Shown one piece after another: positions 7,928 through 18,505 of a stretch of 64,000 bases of DNA; the stretch's first letter is position 1, and every line of letters begins with the position of its first letter. Source of the DNA: Streptomyces sp. DH41 (lineage in GTDB: Bacteria; Actinomycetota; Actinomycetes; Streptomycetales; Streptomycetaceae); contig NZ_JARVKY010000018.1 of assembly GCF_029813785.1 (NCBI RefSeq), positions 62,001 to 126,000 of the forward strand, written 5' to 3'. Under the pieces are notes generated by a model. The model made no database searches and was not told where the DNA came from. It saw only the letters and a list, made by a program, of their open reading frames with translations. Both the position numbers and the translations under genes were made by a program.

Positions 7928-9352
7928 TCATGCCGGACCGTCGCCCTCATCGCCTGCCCCGCCCGGCACTTCGGCAAGCCGCGCCGTCTCCATCTCGTCG
8001 GCGATCCGGCGGTGCTCGGCGGCCTTCTTCTCGTAGATCGCGGCCACGCGCAGGTGGTACGCGGGGTCGTCCTCCTCGTAGACGTCCGGTACGCCGCTGA
8101 GGTCGTCGTCGCGCTCCTCGGCCTCGATCATCTTGCGGTACTTGGCGTTCCGTATCTTCAGCAGCACGGTCGCCAGGGCCGCCGCGATGAGCGAGCCGGT
8201 GAGGACGGCGGCCTTGACCTCGCCCGTCATCGCCGCGTCACCCTCGAAGGCCAGCTCGCCGATGAGCAGCGAGACGGTGAACCCGATGCCGGCCAGGGAC
8301 GCCACCGCGAACACGTCGGCCCACTGGAGGTCGTCGCTGAGCGAGGCCTTCGTGAAGCGTGCCGTCAGCCAGGTGCCGCCGAAGATGCCCAGCGTCTTGC
8401 CGACGACGAGTCCGAGTACGACGCCGAGGGTCTCCGGCTTGGTGAACACGTCGGCGAGCGCGCCGCCCGAGAGCGCGACACCCGCGCTGAACAGCGCGAA
8501 CAGCGGCACCGCCAGACCCGCCGACAGGGGGCGTACGAGGTGCTCGATGTGCTCGCCGGGGGAGTGGCTCTCGCCCTCGCGGGTGTGGCAGCGCAGCATC
8601 AGGCCCATCGCGACGCCGGCGATGGTGGCGTGGATGCCGCTGTTGTACATCAGCGCCCAGATCGCGAGGCCGAGCGGGACGTACAGGTACCAGCCGCGGA
8701 CGCCCTTGCGGAGCAGCAGCCAGAAGACGACGAGGCCGACGACCGCGCCGCCGAGCGCGACGAAGTCGATCGACTCGGTGAAGAAGACCGCGATGATCAG
8801 GATCGCGAACAGGTCGTCCACGACGGCGAGTGTCAGCAGGAAGGCGCGCAGGGCGCTCGGCAGGGAGGTGCCGATGACGGCGAGTACGGCGAGCGCGAAG
8901 GCGATGTCGGTGGCGGTGGGCACGGCCCAGCCGGACAGGGAGCCGCCGCCGGTGGTGGCGGTGATCGTGTAGACGAGCGCGGGCACGGCCATGCCGCACA
9001 GCGCCGCCACCACGGGGAGCGCGGCGGCCTTCGGGTCCTTCAGGTCACCGGCGACGAGTTCGCGCTTGAGCTCGATGCCCGCGACGAAGAAGAAGATCGC
9101 CAGGAGGCCGTCGGCGGCCCAGTGCGCGACCGACAGGTTCAGGCCGAGCGCCTCGGGGCCGAAGTGGAAGTGGCTGACGCTCTCGTAGCTGTCGCTCAGC
9201 ACCGGTATGTTCGCCCACACGAGCGCGGCGACCGCGGCGGCGAGCAGGAGGACACCGCCGACCGTCTCGGTGCGCAGGGCCTCCGCGACGTAGTTCCGCT
9301 CCGGGAGGGACAGACGTCCGAAGGCTTTGCGAGGGGGGCGGGGCGCGGTCAC
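7928..9352 (-). CDS. nhaA: Na+/H+ antiporter NhaA
   Basis: Secondary transporter of 474 residues exchanging cytoplasmic sodium for protons. About 12 membrane helices are visible. The paired aspartates of the ion-binding site are in LAVVDDLFAILIIAV, matching the essential Asp163/Asp164 of E. coli NhaA, and the conserved MALFFFxxGxELK region appears as AIFFFVAGIELKRELV. The hydrophilic C-terminal tail of about 55 residues is acidic. I chose GTG 9352 because GGAGG lies nine bases upstream; ATG 9388 would add 12 residues. It appears monocistronic. Confidence 0.93.
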   Translation of the reverse strand: MTAPRPPRKAFGRLSLPERNYVAEALRTETVGGVLLLAAAVAALVWANIPVLSDSYESVSHFHFGPEALGLNLSVAHWAADGLLAIFFFVAGIELKRELVAGDLKDPKAAALPVVAALCGMAVPALVYTITATTGGGSLSGWAVPTATDIAFALAVLAVIGTSLPSALRAFLLTLAVVDDLFAILIIAVFFTESIDFVALGGAVVGLVVFWLLLRKGVRGWYLYVPLGLAIWALMYNSGIHATIAGVAMGLMLRCHTREGESHSPGEHIEHLVRPLSAGLAVPLFALFSAGVALSGGALADVFTKPETLGVVLGLVVGKTLGIFGGTWLTARFTKASLSDDLQWADVFAVASLAGIGFTVSLLIGELAFEGDAAMTGEVKAAVLTGSLIAAALATVLLKIRNAKYRKMIEAEERDDDLSGVPDVYEEDDPAYHLRVAAIYEKKAAEHRRIADEMETARLAEVPGGAGDEGDGPA

Positions 9353-9544
9353 GGGGAGAACCTCCGGTCGGTGGGCAGCACGGAACACTTGCCGACCAGA
9401 CTTCCCGGCACACCATGAGGATCTTCGAGAGGGGGTTCTTCGAGGATCTTGTCGAGTCTCTTACGCGTTTCTTAGCCTACCTAACCTGCGTCGAGGGTGC
9501 CGGGTGATCTCCGCTACGGTGCGTAAGGGGCACTCCATGCGAAA

Positions 9545-9579
9545 GAGGGCACCCGGCGAATCTCTCGCCGGGTGCCCTC
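9545..9579 (-). terminator. Rho-independent-type hairpin after acs
   Basis: A perfect 15-bp stem (gagggcacccggcga and its complement) with a 5-base loop, 28 bases beyond the acs stop codon. There is no U-tract, as is common in Streptomyces. Confidence 0.85.
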
Positions 9580-9606
9580 GGAGCAGGTGGCTCAGTCCTC
9601 GTGGGG

Positions 9607-11561
<1,955 letters not shown>

Positions 11562-11565
<4 letters not shown>

Positions 11566-11612
11566 CGTCCCGTCTCCCCCCTCAGCAGGTTGGCCAAGGA
11601 TTCGTTGCTCAC
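11562..11612 (-). CDS. Possible 16-residue leader peptide upstream of acs
   Basis: A GTG-started frame (SNESLANLLRGETGR after the start) with GGGAG six bases upstream. Its stop overlaps the acs ATG (ATGA). The peptide resembles the acs N-terminus (SENSSLSNLLKEERR), so it may be a duplicated acs 5' end that became an upstream frame. It could couple acs translation to leader translation. Not proven to be expressed. Confidence 0.45.
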
Positions 11613-11698
11613 GACATCTCCCATTCTCAGGGTTGTCCGTTGTGTCCCAGGCCACACCTCATCAGACCCGGGGGGCCGGTGACAAGGGTCGACGGGAA

Positions 11699-11714
11699 AT
11701 TGGTTTAGACCTAT
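11699..11714. promoter_or_regulatory. DasR-type operator-like palindrome
   Basis: attggtttagacctat matches 12 of 16 positions of the GntR/DasR dre consensus (AnTGGTCTAGACCAnT). It lies about 90 bases upstream of the acs leader and also between acs and the divergently regulated region. The functional assignment is inference only. Confidence 0.3.
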
Positions 11715-11837
11715 CTCGTCATGGCCCGTCTTCGTGACCAGTGGTCATCCGTACCCACGGATGCCGAGGGCGCGGGGTTCAGCGTCCGTAATACCGCTCA
11801 CACTCCGCGCGCCTCGGCTCCCCGTCCGCTCATGTAC

Positions 11838-14414
11838 TCAGGCGGTCAGGTCGGTCTCCAGGACCAGCTCGAACACGCCGTCCCCGGCACTCTCCCCGTC
11901 CCCGGTGCTCTTGGAGAGCAGGTACGCCTGGGCCTCGCCGACGTGGAAGTACATGCCGTGCAGCTCCAGGTCGCCCGCGTCCAGGGCCCGGGACACCGCG
12001 TCGTGGGCGCGCAGGTGCTCCAGCTGCTGGACCACGTTGGCCAGGCAGAGCCGCTCTGCCGCGTCGACGGGCCGGCGTCCGGCCAGCAGGGGCCGGGCGT
12101 CCTCGTCCTCCGGCATGCGCTCCAGACTCGGCAGCCCGTGCCGCAGCCACCGCTTGAGCGGGGTTCGCGCGCCCCCGGGCTCGGCGCTCAGCAGTGCCTG
12201 CATGGCTCCGCAACCGGAGTGCCCGCACACCGTGATGGACCGCACCTTCAGGATGTCCACCGCGTACTCGATCGCGGCGGCCACCGAGTCGTCGCCGCTC
12301 TCCTCGCCGGGCAACGGCACGAGGTTGCCGACGTTGCGCACGACGAAGAGGTCCCCGGGGCCGCTGGAGGTGATCATCGACGTGACCACCCGTGAGTCGG
12401 CACAGGTCAGGAACAGCTGGGAGGGCTGCTGCCCCTCACGGGCCAGCCGGGCCAGCTCACCGCGCACCAGCGGGGCGGTGTTGCGCTGGAACGCGCTGAT
12501 GCCACGCGCCAGTTCCCGTCCGCTGGCCCCACTGGCCCCACTGGGCGCGCTCGGCCCGCCGGGCCGGGTGCGCCTGCCAGGTCTGTCGTAACCGCTCGGG
12601 CCGGGCGGGTCGCTCGGGCCGGGAGGGTCGTTCAGGGCGGGCGGGGCGTTCAGGCCGTGCGGGTCGCTTGGGCTGCTTGGCTTGCTTGGGCCGCCTGGGT
12701 TGTCCGGGTTGTCTGGGCTGTTCGGGCCGGTCGCCGTGCCGCCGGTCACTCCGGCGCCGTCCTGTCGGTCTGTGCCGGGCCGGGGCGCCTGCCCCGGGCG
12801 CTCGCACTGGTGGTTGCGCCAGGGTGTCCAGGGGCGGCAGCGGCAGCCGTCCACGTCGGCCGGTTCGGAGATACGGGTGCCGGGCCGGCGGCCGGTGATG
12901 TCGACGGAGCCGCCCTGCGCGGTGTGCGTCTTCTGCCAGTCCTGCAGCGTCTCGTACGCCGCGTGGTCCATGAACGACCCGTCCAACTCCACGACGACGT
13001 CCGCCCCCTGGGGGACGTGATGCAGGACTCGACTGAGCCTTGGCACCGCGAGGAACGTCAACTGGCCTCGAACGTGTACGTGGTGGACTCCCTCCGTCTC
13101 CTCGTGCGTGAGCCGGGTACGGGTCAGGCGGTGCAGGGCGACGCCGACGGCCACGGCGATGCCCAGCGCGACGCCCTCCAGGACGCCGAGGAACACCACG
13201 CCGCAGGTGGTGACCGCGTAGACCAGCACCTCACGGTGGCGGGTCACTGTGCGGATGTGGTTCAGGGACACCATCTTGAGGCCGACGGCCATGACCAGGG
13301 AGGCGAGCGCGGCGAGGGGGATGAACTCCAGGGCCGGGACCATCAGCAGTGCGGCGATCACTACGAGAACGCCGTGCAGCATCGTGGAGTTCCGGCTGAC
13401 GGCGCCCGCCCCCACGTTCGCGGAACTGCGCACGGCCACACCGGCGATGGGCAGTCCGCCGAGCGACCCGGAGACGATGTTGGCAGCACCCTGCCCGAGT
13501 AGCTCGCGGTCGAGGTTGGAGCGTTTCACGCGGCCGGTCAGGCCAGGCCGGGCGGCGACCAGCTTGTCCACGGCGACCGCGCCGAGCAGGGACTGCACGC
13601 TGCACACCAGCGTGGTGGTGAGGACGGCGGCGACGAGGCCGAGCACGGGCCCGTCGGGCAGCGTGGCCAGGGCGTGGCTGCTCCAGGACGGCAGGTCGAC
13701 CTTGGGCAGGCGGAGCCCGGCGAGGGCCGCGACAACGGTCGCGCCGGCGACGGCGACCAGGGCGGCGGGAACCTTGCCCAGAAGCTGCCCGGCCCGGCCG
13801 GGGACACGCGGCCAGAGCAGCAGCAGGGTCAGGGTCAGCACGCTCACCGCGAGGTCGGCCGGTCTGGGGCTCGCCAGCTGGGCGGGCAGGGCACGCAGAT
13901 TGTCGGGTACGGAACTCTGCGGTGTGCCGCCGAGGACGATGTGCAGCTGGGCGACGGCGATGGTGACGCCGATGCCGGCGAGCATGCCGTGCACGATGGC
14001 GGGGCTGACGGCGAGCGCGGAGCGTGCCACGCGCAGACAGCCGAGGCCCAGCTGGGCGAGCCCGGCGAGCACGGTGATGGCACAGGTCGTACGCCATCCG
14101 TAGCGCACGATGATGTCGGCGGTGACCACCGTGAGTCCGGCGGCCGGGCCGCTGACCTGGAGCGGGCAGCCGCCGAGCCATCCGGCGACGATGCCGCCCA
14201 CCGCGGCCGCGACGAGACCGGCCTGGAGGGGAGCGCCGGTGGCGAGGGCGATACCGAGGGAGAGCGGCAGCGCGATCAGGAAGACCGCGATCGAGGCCGA
14301 CAGGTCGGCGCCCGCGACGCGGAAGCGCCGAGGGCCGCCGGGCGGCGGGCTGTGGGGTGGATGGACGTGCTTGGTTCGGGCCGAATCGGCGCGGGCGGGG
14401 ACGCAGGCTGACAT
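11838..14414 (-). CDS. SulP anion transporter / beta-carbonic anhydrase fusion
   Basis: Fusion protein of 858 residues. Residues about 30-420 are a SulP-family transporter with 10-12 membrane helices (signature VSGPAAGLTVV). A STAS-like segment follows (about 440-510). A low-complexity Pro/Gly/Asn/Ser linker (about 535-630) leads to a complete beta-carbonic anhydrase (632-858) with zinc ligands Cys671-x-Asp673-x-Arg675 (TCADSRV) and His732-x-x-Cys735 (HSGCGAM). The likely role is bicarbonate or sulfate uptake linked to CO2/bicarbonate interconversion at the inner membrane face. Such fusions are known in actinobacteria. The start is ATG 14414 with GGAGG upstream. Confidence 0.9.
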   Translation of the reverse strand: MSACVPARADSARTKHVHPPHSPPPGGPRRFRVAGADLSASIAVFLIALPLSLGIALATGAPLQAGLVAAAVGGIVAGWLGGCPLQVSGPAAGLTVVTADIIVRYGWRTTCAITVLAGLAQLGLGCLRVARSALAVSPAIVHGMLAGIGVTIAVAQLHIVLGGTPQSSVPDNLRALPAQLASPRPADLAVSVLTLTLLLLWPRVPGRAGQLLGKVPAALVAVAGATVVAALAGLRLPKVDLPSWSSHALATLPDGPVLGLVAAVLTTTLVCSVQSLLGAVAVDKLVAARPGLTGRVKRSNLDRELLGQGAANIVSGSLGGLPIAGVAVRSSANVGAGAVSRNSTMLHGVLVVIAALLMVPALEFIPLAALASLVMAVGLKMVSLNHIRTVTRHREVLVYAVTTCGVVFLGVLEGVALGIAVAVGVALHRLTRTRLTHEETEGVHHVHVRGQLTFLAVPRLSRVLHHVPQGADVVVELDGSFMDHAAYETLQDWQKTHTAQGGSVDITGRRPGTRISEPADVDGCRCRPWTPWRNHQCERPGQAPRPGTDRQDGAGVTGGTATGPNSPDNPDNPGGPSKPSSPSDPHGLNAPPALNDPPGPSDPPGPSGYDRPGRRTRPGGPSAPSGASGASGRELARGISAFQRNTAPLVRGELARLAREGQQPSQLFLTCADSRVVTSMITSSGPGDLFVVRNVGNLVPLPGEESGDDSVAAAIEYAVDILKVRSITVCGHSGCGAMQALLSAEPGGARTPLKRWLRHGLPSLERMPEDEDARPLLAGRRPVDAAERLCLANVVQQLEHLRAHDAVSRALDAGDLELHGMYFHVGEAQAYLLSKSTGDGESAGDGVFELVLETDLTA

Positions 14415-14760
14415 GTTTCCCGTCTCCTCCGGGGCTGCGCGGTCGCGGTCATGGGGGGCCCGCGCTGGGCGGGGACGATTCGCGGCCGTGGGTCACGGCG
14501 TACAGCAGCGGGATGTCCGAGTGACTGAAGGTCGCACTCGGTAAATGGATCGTAATTCAGAGTAAAGAAGAGGCATAGACTTTTCGATCAAATGGAGCAA
14601 TGAACCGCTCAAGCGAGTGAATCGGGTATTTCATCGGCTTGTCGTACTAATTCCTTCTCGCATGCGTGTCACCTTGACGGCGCTGACGGCACATCCCGGC
14701 TCAGTACCCGACATCGCCTCGTCGGCGTGGGCCCGAGAGAAGGAAGAAGGTGGGCGGAAC
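14415..14760. other. 346-bp AT-richer divergent intergenic region
   Basis: Between the SulP fusion and the lipoprotein gene lies a region noticeably richer in A/T than its surroundings (14540-14660, e.g. gtaaatggatcgtaattcag). It presumably holds divergent promoters; I cannot pick a convincing -35/-10 pair. I see no gene. Confidence 0.5.
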
Positions 14761-16044
14761 ATGGCCGCCACCCACAGGATCGCCGCGCGTACCGCGATCG
14801 CCGCCGCGGTCTGCGCCGCGTCGCTCGCCGGTTGCGCGATCGGCAGCGGTAACGGTTCCGATGAAGGGACGAACGGTCCGCAGAAGGAGAAGGGGAAAGC
14901 GGCGCCCGCGCCCAAGAACGCGGTCCGGCTGATCGGCGACGGCTCCACCGCGTACACCGGTGCCCAGCCGCACCTGCCCCGGGCCGAACGCCTGAAGCCC
15001 GGCCAGAAGCCCCCGCAGTTCGTGGTCTTCTCCTGGGACGGCGCGGGCGAGGACAGCCAGAAACTGTTCTCCCACTTCCGTGAAGTGGCCAAGGAGAACG
15101 ACGCGACGATGACGTACTTCCTCAGCGGCGTGTACATGCTGCCGAAGGAGAAGCGGGATCTCTACCGGCCGCCGCAGCACTCCCCGGGCCGCTCCGACAT
15201 CGGCTTCAACGACGAGCAGGGCATCGCCGACACCGTCAAGCAGCTGCGGCTGGCGTGGCTGGAGGGCAACGAGATCGGCACCCACTTCAACGGCCACTTC
15301 TGCGGCAGCGGCGGCGGTGTCGGCGAGTGGTCCGTCGAGGAGTGGAAGGAGGAGATCCGCCAGGCCAAGCAGTTCGTCAAGACCTGGAAGACCAACACGG
15401 GGATGAGGAACGCGGCGCCCCTCCCCTTCGACTACGACAAGGAACTGATCGGCGCCCGCACCCCGTGTCTGGAGGGCCAGGAGAACTTCACGCGGGCCGC
15501 CGCCGAGATGGGCTTCCGCTACGACAGCAGCGGTGTGAACAACCAGGTCTGGCCGAAGAAGAAGCAGGAGCTGTGGGATCTGTCGATGCAGCTCGTGCCG
15601 TTCCCCGGGCACACCTTCGAGCAGCTCACCATGGACTACAACTTCATGGTCAACCAGTCCGGCACCACCACCCAGGGCGATCCCGCCAAGCACGAGTTCT
15701 GGGGCGACCAGATGCGCGACGGCCTGCTCCAGGGCTTCCAGCGGGCCTACGACGGCAACCGCGCGCCCCTGATCATCGGCAACCACTTCGAGTCCTGGAA
15801 CGGCGGCACGTACATGCGTGCCATCGAGGAGGTCATCGAGGAGGTGTGCACCAAGGACGAGGTGCGCTGCGTCTCCTTCCGGCAGCTCGCGGACTGGCTG
15901 GACGCCCAGGACCCGAAGGTCCTGAAGAAGCTGCGCACGCTGGACGTCGGTGAGGCCCCGAAGAAGGGCTGGGCGTCCTTCCTCTCGGCCGACCCGGCAC
16001 CGGCACCGAAGGGCGTGCCCGGGGCGCCGGCCGCCGAGCGGTAG
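14761..16044 (+). CDS. Lipoprotein with NodB-like polysaccharide deacetylase fold
   Basis: Secreted lipoprotein of 427 residues. The signal peptide ends in a lipobox (ASLAGC, Cys about residue 23), followed by a Gly/Ser/Lys-rich spacer. The core resembles the NodB/polysaccharide deacetylase fold: VVFSWDGAGED corresponds to the TFDDG motif and GTHFNGHFC to the (S/T)HxxxH metal site. The first motif is unusual (one Asp less than canonical), so it may act on a different substrate or be a binding protein. I chose ATG 14761 because it gives a standard signal peptide; the frame is open upstream to 14617. Confidence 0.82.
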   Translation: MAATHRIAARTAIAAAVCAASLAGCAIGSGNGSDEGTNGPQKEKGKAAPAPKNAVRLIGDGSTAYTGAQPHLPRAERLKPGQKPPQFVVFSWDGAGEDSQKLFSHFREVAKENDATMTYFLSGVYMLPKEKRDLYRPPQHSPGRSDIGFNDEQGIADTVKQLRLAWLEGNEIGTHFNGHFCGSGGGVGEWSVEEWKEEIRQAKQFVKTWKTNTGMRNAAPLPFDYDKELIGARTPCLEGQENFTRAAAEMGFRYDSSGVNNQVWPKKKQELWDLSMQLVPFPGHTFEQLTMDYNFMVNQSGTTTQGDPAKHEFWGDQMRDGLLQGFQRAYDGNRAPLIIGNHFESWNGGTYMRAIEEVIEEVCTKDEVRCVSFRQLADWLDAQDPKVLKKLRTLDVGEAPKKGWASFLSADPAPAPKGVPGAPAAER

Positions 16045-16123
16045 CCGTCCGTCCCGGCGGGAGCCGGCGAGACCGGCGGAGGCGGCGGAAGCGGCTGAGG
16101 TGGCGGAGGCGGCGAGGCCGTCG

Positions 16124-17104
16124 TCACGCCGGCGCGACGACGCCCTCGCCGAGGACGAACCCGGGGTCGACCTGCGCCGCCAGGTCGGCCCCGGTGCGCT
16201 CGTTGCCCCAGCTGTGGGCGTTCTTCAGATGGAAGTGGATCATCTGGCGCGTGTAGTGCTCCCAGTTCCGCAGCTCGTACGTCCCGTCGGCGGCCGCGTG
16301 CAGGGTGCGCAACGCGCGGCGGTTGGCGCCCTCCAGGAGGTCGAACCGGGGCGGCCGGCCCTTCTCCATGGCGCGCACCCAGTCCGAGTGTCCGACGGTC
16401 ACCAACAGGTCGTCCCCGACCTGTTCGCGGAGGAAGTCGAGGTCGTCCTGTCCCTGAACCTTGTTGCCGACGACCTTCAGGGTGACGCCGAAGTCGCGGG
16501 CGTACTCCTTGTACTGGCGATAGACGGAGACTCCCTTCCGGGTCGGCTCGGCGACGAGGAACGTGATGTCGAAGCGGGTGAACATGCCGGAGGCGAACGA
16601 GTCCGAGCCCGCGGTCATGTCGACCACGACGTACTCGTCACGGCCGTCGACCAGGTGGTTCAGGCACAGCTCCACCGCTCCCGTCTTGGAGTGGTAGCAG
16701 GCGACTCCCAGATCGGCGTCCGTGAAGGGCCCGGTGACCATCAAACGGACGGCCCCGCCGTCGAGTTCCACCGGCCGGGCGCAGCTGTCGTAGACGGGGT
16801 TGTCCTCGCGTACCCGCAGCAGACGCGAGCCCTCACCGGGCGGAGTCGTCTTGATCATCTGCTGGGCGGAGGCGATGCGCGGGTTGGTGCCGCGCAGATG
16901 GTCCTTGATCAGCGCGAGGTGCTCGCCCATCGCGGGCAGTCCGGCCGCCTCCGCCTCGTCGAGGCCCAGCGCGGTCCCCAGGTGCTGGTTGATGTCGGCG
17001 TCGACCGCGACGACGGGCGCACCGGTGGCGGCGAGATGGCGGATGAACAGGGAGGACAGGGTGGTCTTTCCGCTGCCGCCCTTCCCGACGAAAGCAATTT
17101 TCAT
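16124..17104 (-). CDS. CooC/ParA-like P-loop ATPase
   Basis: MinD/ParA-superfamily ATPase of 326 residues. Walker A is at the N-terminus (GKGGSGKTTLSSLF) and the region after it (VVAVDADINQHLGTALG) has the DxD typical of nickel-insertion CooC-like proteins. YVVVDMTAGSDSF is Walker B. Two cysteines (YDSCARPV and GVACYHSKTGAVELC) could bind metal. The start ATG 17104 has no clear Shine-Dalgarno sequence. The gene is divergent from the Fic-like gene with 111 bases between. Target unknown. Confidence 0.8.
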   Translation of the reverse strand: MKIAFVGKGGSGKTTLSSLFIRHLAATGAPVVAVDADINQHLGTALGLDEAEAAGLPAMGEHLALIKDHLRGTNPRIASAQQMIKTTPPGEGSRLLRVREDNPVYDSCARPVELDGGAVRLMVTGPFTDADLGVACYHSKTGAVELCLNHLVDGRDEYVVVDMTAGSDSFASGMFTRFDITFLVAEPTRKGVSVYRQYKEYARDFGVTLKVVGNKVQGQDDLDFLREQVGDDLLVTVGHSDWVRAMEKGRPPRFDLLEGANRRALRTLHAAADGTYELRNWEHYTRQMIHFHLKNAHSWGNERTGADLAAQVDPGFVLGEGVVAPA

Positions 17105-17215
17105 GTTCGCAAAGGGTAGTGGTGAGATAGCCGTGAGTGGTGTGAGGGTCTGGGTGCACGTGAAGAAGACCACTCGTTCGTGGGGTGTGGCGCCGGGATG
17201 CGTAGGGTCGTACCC

Positions 17216-18040
17216 ATGAGTACGACAGGCGCGACCGCCGATCCGCTCGCGGCCCTGGGCACACTGCCCGGCGTGGCCGAGTCCGTGGAGTCCGTACGCA
17301 AGGCCGTGGACCGCGTCTACGGCCACCGGATCATGCGGCGCCGCAGTAACGAGATCACCTCCGAGGCCGCACTGCGCGGCGCGCGGGGTTCGGCAGCGCT
17401 GTCCGGGGCGGACTGGGCGCTGGAGGAGGTGCGAAGGCGGACCGACTTCAGCGGCGACGACGAGGCACGCGCGGTGGGCGCGGCGTTGCGGCTGACCGCC
17501 GAGGCGGGGCAGCTGCTGTCCATCTGGCGGCAGTCCCCGCTGCGGGTGCTGGCCCGGCTGCATCTTGTGGCGGCCGCGGACAAGGCCGATCAGGTGGGGC
17601 GGCCCCGTCAGGAGGGCGAGCCGGTGGACGAGCCGCTCGTCGAGCTGCCGCTGCCGAACGCCGAGGAGGCACACGGTCGTCTGGACGGCCTGGCCGGGCT
17701 GGTCATGGGGGGCGGGTCCGCGCCGGCGCTGGTGACGGCCGCCGTCGTGCACGGTGAGCTGCTGGCGCTGCGTCCCTTCACCTCGTACAACGGCCTGGTC
17801 GCGCGCGCGGCCGAGCGCATCGTCCTGATCAACAGTGGTCTGGACCCGAAATCGGTCTGCCCGGCCGAGGTCGGCCATGCCGAACTGGGGCGCGCGTCCT
17901 ACCTGGCGGCGCTCGACGGCTATGCCTCCGGAACCCCGGAGGGCATGGCCGCGTGGATCGCCCACTGCGGCAGGGCGGTCGAGTTGGGCGCGCGCGAGTC
18001 GACGGCGGTGTGCGAGGCGCTCCAGCGTGGGGCGGCGTGA
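17216..18040 (+). CDS. Degenerate Fic-like protein
   Basis: Cytoplasmic, mostly helical protein of 274 residues. The segment HGELLALRPFTSYNGLVARA aligns with the Fic motif HPFxxGNGRxxR, but the catalytic His is Arg and the GNGR is YNGL, so AMP transfer by the usual mechanism is unlikely. Related actinobacterial proteins are often called oxidoreductases without support. I chose ATG 17216. A TAGGGT hexamer lies nine bases upstream, which would suit a leaderless transcript, and no Shine-Dalgarno sequence is visible. Function unknown. Confidence 0.72.
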   Translation: MSTTGATADPLAALGTLPGVAESVESVRKAVDRVYGHRIMRRRSNEITSEAALRGARGSAALSGADWALEEVRRRTDFSGDDEARAVGAALRLTAEAGQLLSIWRQSPLRVLARLHLVAAADKADQVGRPRQEGEPVDEPLVELPLPNAEEAHGRLDGLAGLVMGGGSAPALVTAAVVHGELLALRPFTSYNGLVARAAERIVLINSGLDPKSVCPAEVGHAELGRASYLAALDGYASGTPEGMAAWIAHCGRAVELGARESTAVCEALQRGAA

Positions 18041-18066
18041 GCGCGGAGTGGCGTGAGCGCGGAGTG
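18035..18066. repeat. 16-bp tandem repeat at a gene end
   Basis: Two exact copies of a 16-base unit (gcgtgagcgcggagtg) span the stop codon of the Fic-like gene, followed by half of a third and then degenerate versions to about 18115. Confidence 0.8.
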
Positions 18067-18151
18067 GCGTGAGCCGGGGCGACGTAGGCATGGAGCGACG
18101 TAAGCACCGAGCGACCTGGTCACGGAGCCGCGCGAGAGGCGCGACAGAAAT

Positions 18152-18179
18152 GCGGCGGTACGAGTGCTCGTACCGCCGC
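18152..18179. terminator. Bidirectional hairpin terminator
   Basis: A 13-bp perfect stem (gcggcggtacgag and its complement) with a 2-base centre. It lies between the Fic-like gene (plus strand) and the tiny frames on the minus strand, and could end transcripts from both sides. Confidence 0.75.
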
Positions 18180-18195
18180 TGGCATGACCACCGGG

Positions 18196-18306
18196 TTACC
18201 AGGCGTCCCTCGATATGTTGCCCATCAGGTCGGGAACTTCGCCCGTCACCTGGTGCGGCTGGCCCGTAATCGACGGGTCGACGTCGCGTGGGTGCCCTGT
18301 GTTCAT
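18196..18306 (-). CDS. Possible 36-residue peptide
   Basis: Frame of 36 codons beginning MNTGHPRDVDPS and ending GNISRDAW, with TAA stop. The perfect hairpin at 18152-18179 begins 16 bases after the stop. About 80% of third positions are G/C. Its ATG overlaps the stop of another small frame (ATGA, 18303-18306). I recognise no family. It is soluble, with alternating charge and several Pro/Gly. The Shine-Dalgarno sequence is weak (GGA), so translation might depend on the upstream frame. Confidence 0.45.
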   Translation of the reverse strand: MNTGHPRDVDPSITGQPHQVTGEVPDLMGNISRDAW

Positions 18307-18443
18307 GCGCGGTCCGTGGGGCCAAATGCGGTTTTAAGGTGATCCTTTCGGATGTCCTTGGTCTCGCGGGCCGTTGAGTCCTTTGTACTCCTGCCCCGGA
18401 GCAAGTGGAAGTGCGAGCCGCACTTCTTTACTTTCGCGCTCAT
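18303..18443 (-). CDS. Possible 46-residue basic peptide
   Basis: Frame starting MSAKVKKCGSHFH and ending FGPTDRA, rich in Lys, Arg and Asp (TKDIRKDHLKTA). The stop overlaps the ATG of the 36-residue frame. Third-position GC is only about two thirds and no clear ribosome binding site is seen before ATG 18443; a TTG start at about 18407 is possible. It lies 62 bases beyond the end of the HAD phosphatase gene on the same strand and might be read from it. Weak candidate. Confidence 0.3.
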   Translation of the reverse strand: MSAKVKKCGSHFHLLRGRSTKDSTARETKDIRKDHLKTAFGPTDRA

Positions 18444-18505
18444 ACGCGAGTGAAAGGTGAAGGGGGTCCGCTGGAGCGGACCGCCGTGGACCGGTCGGGC
18501 CGGGG

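Noticed and set aside
7910..9418. A 502-codon plus-strand frame opposite nhaA
   Set aside because: Shadow; NhaA motifs with DD pair are on the minus strand.
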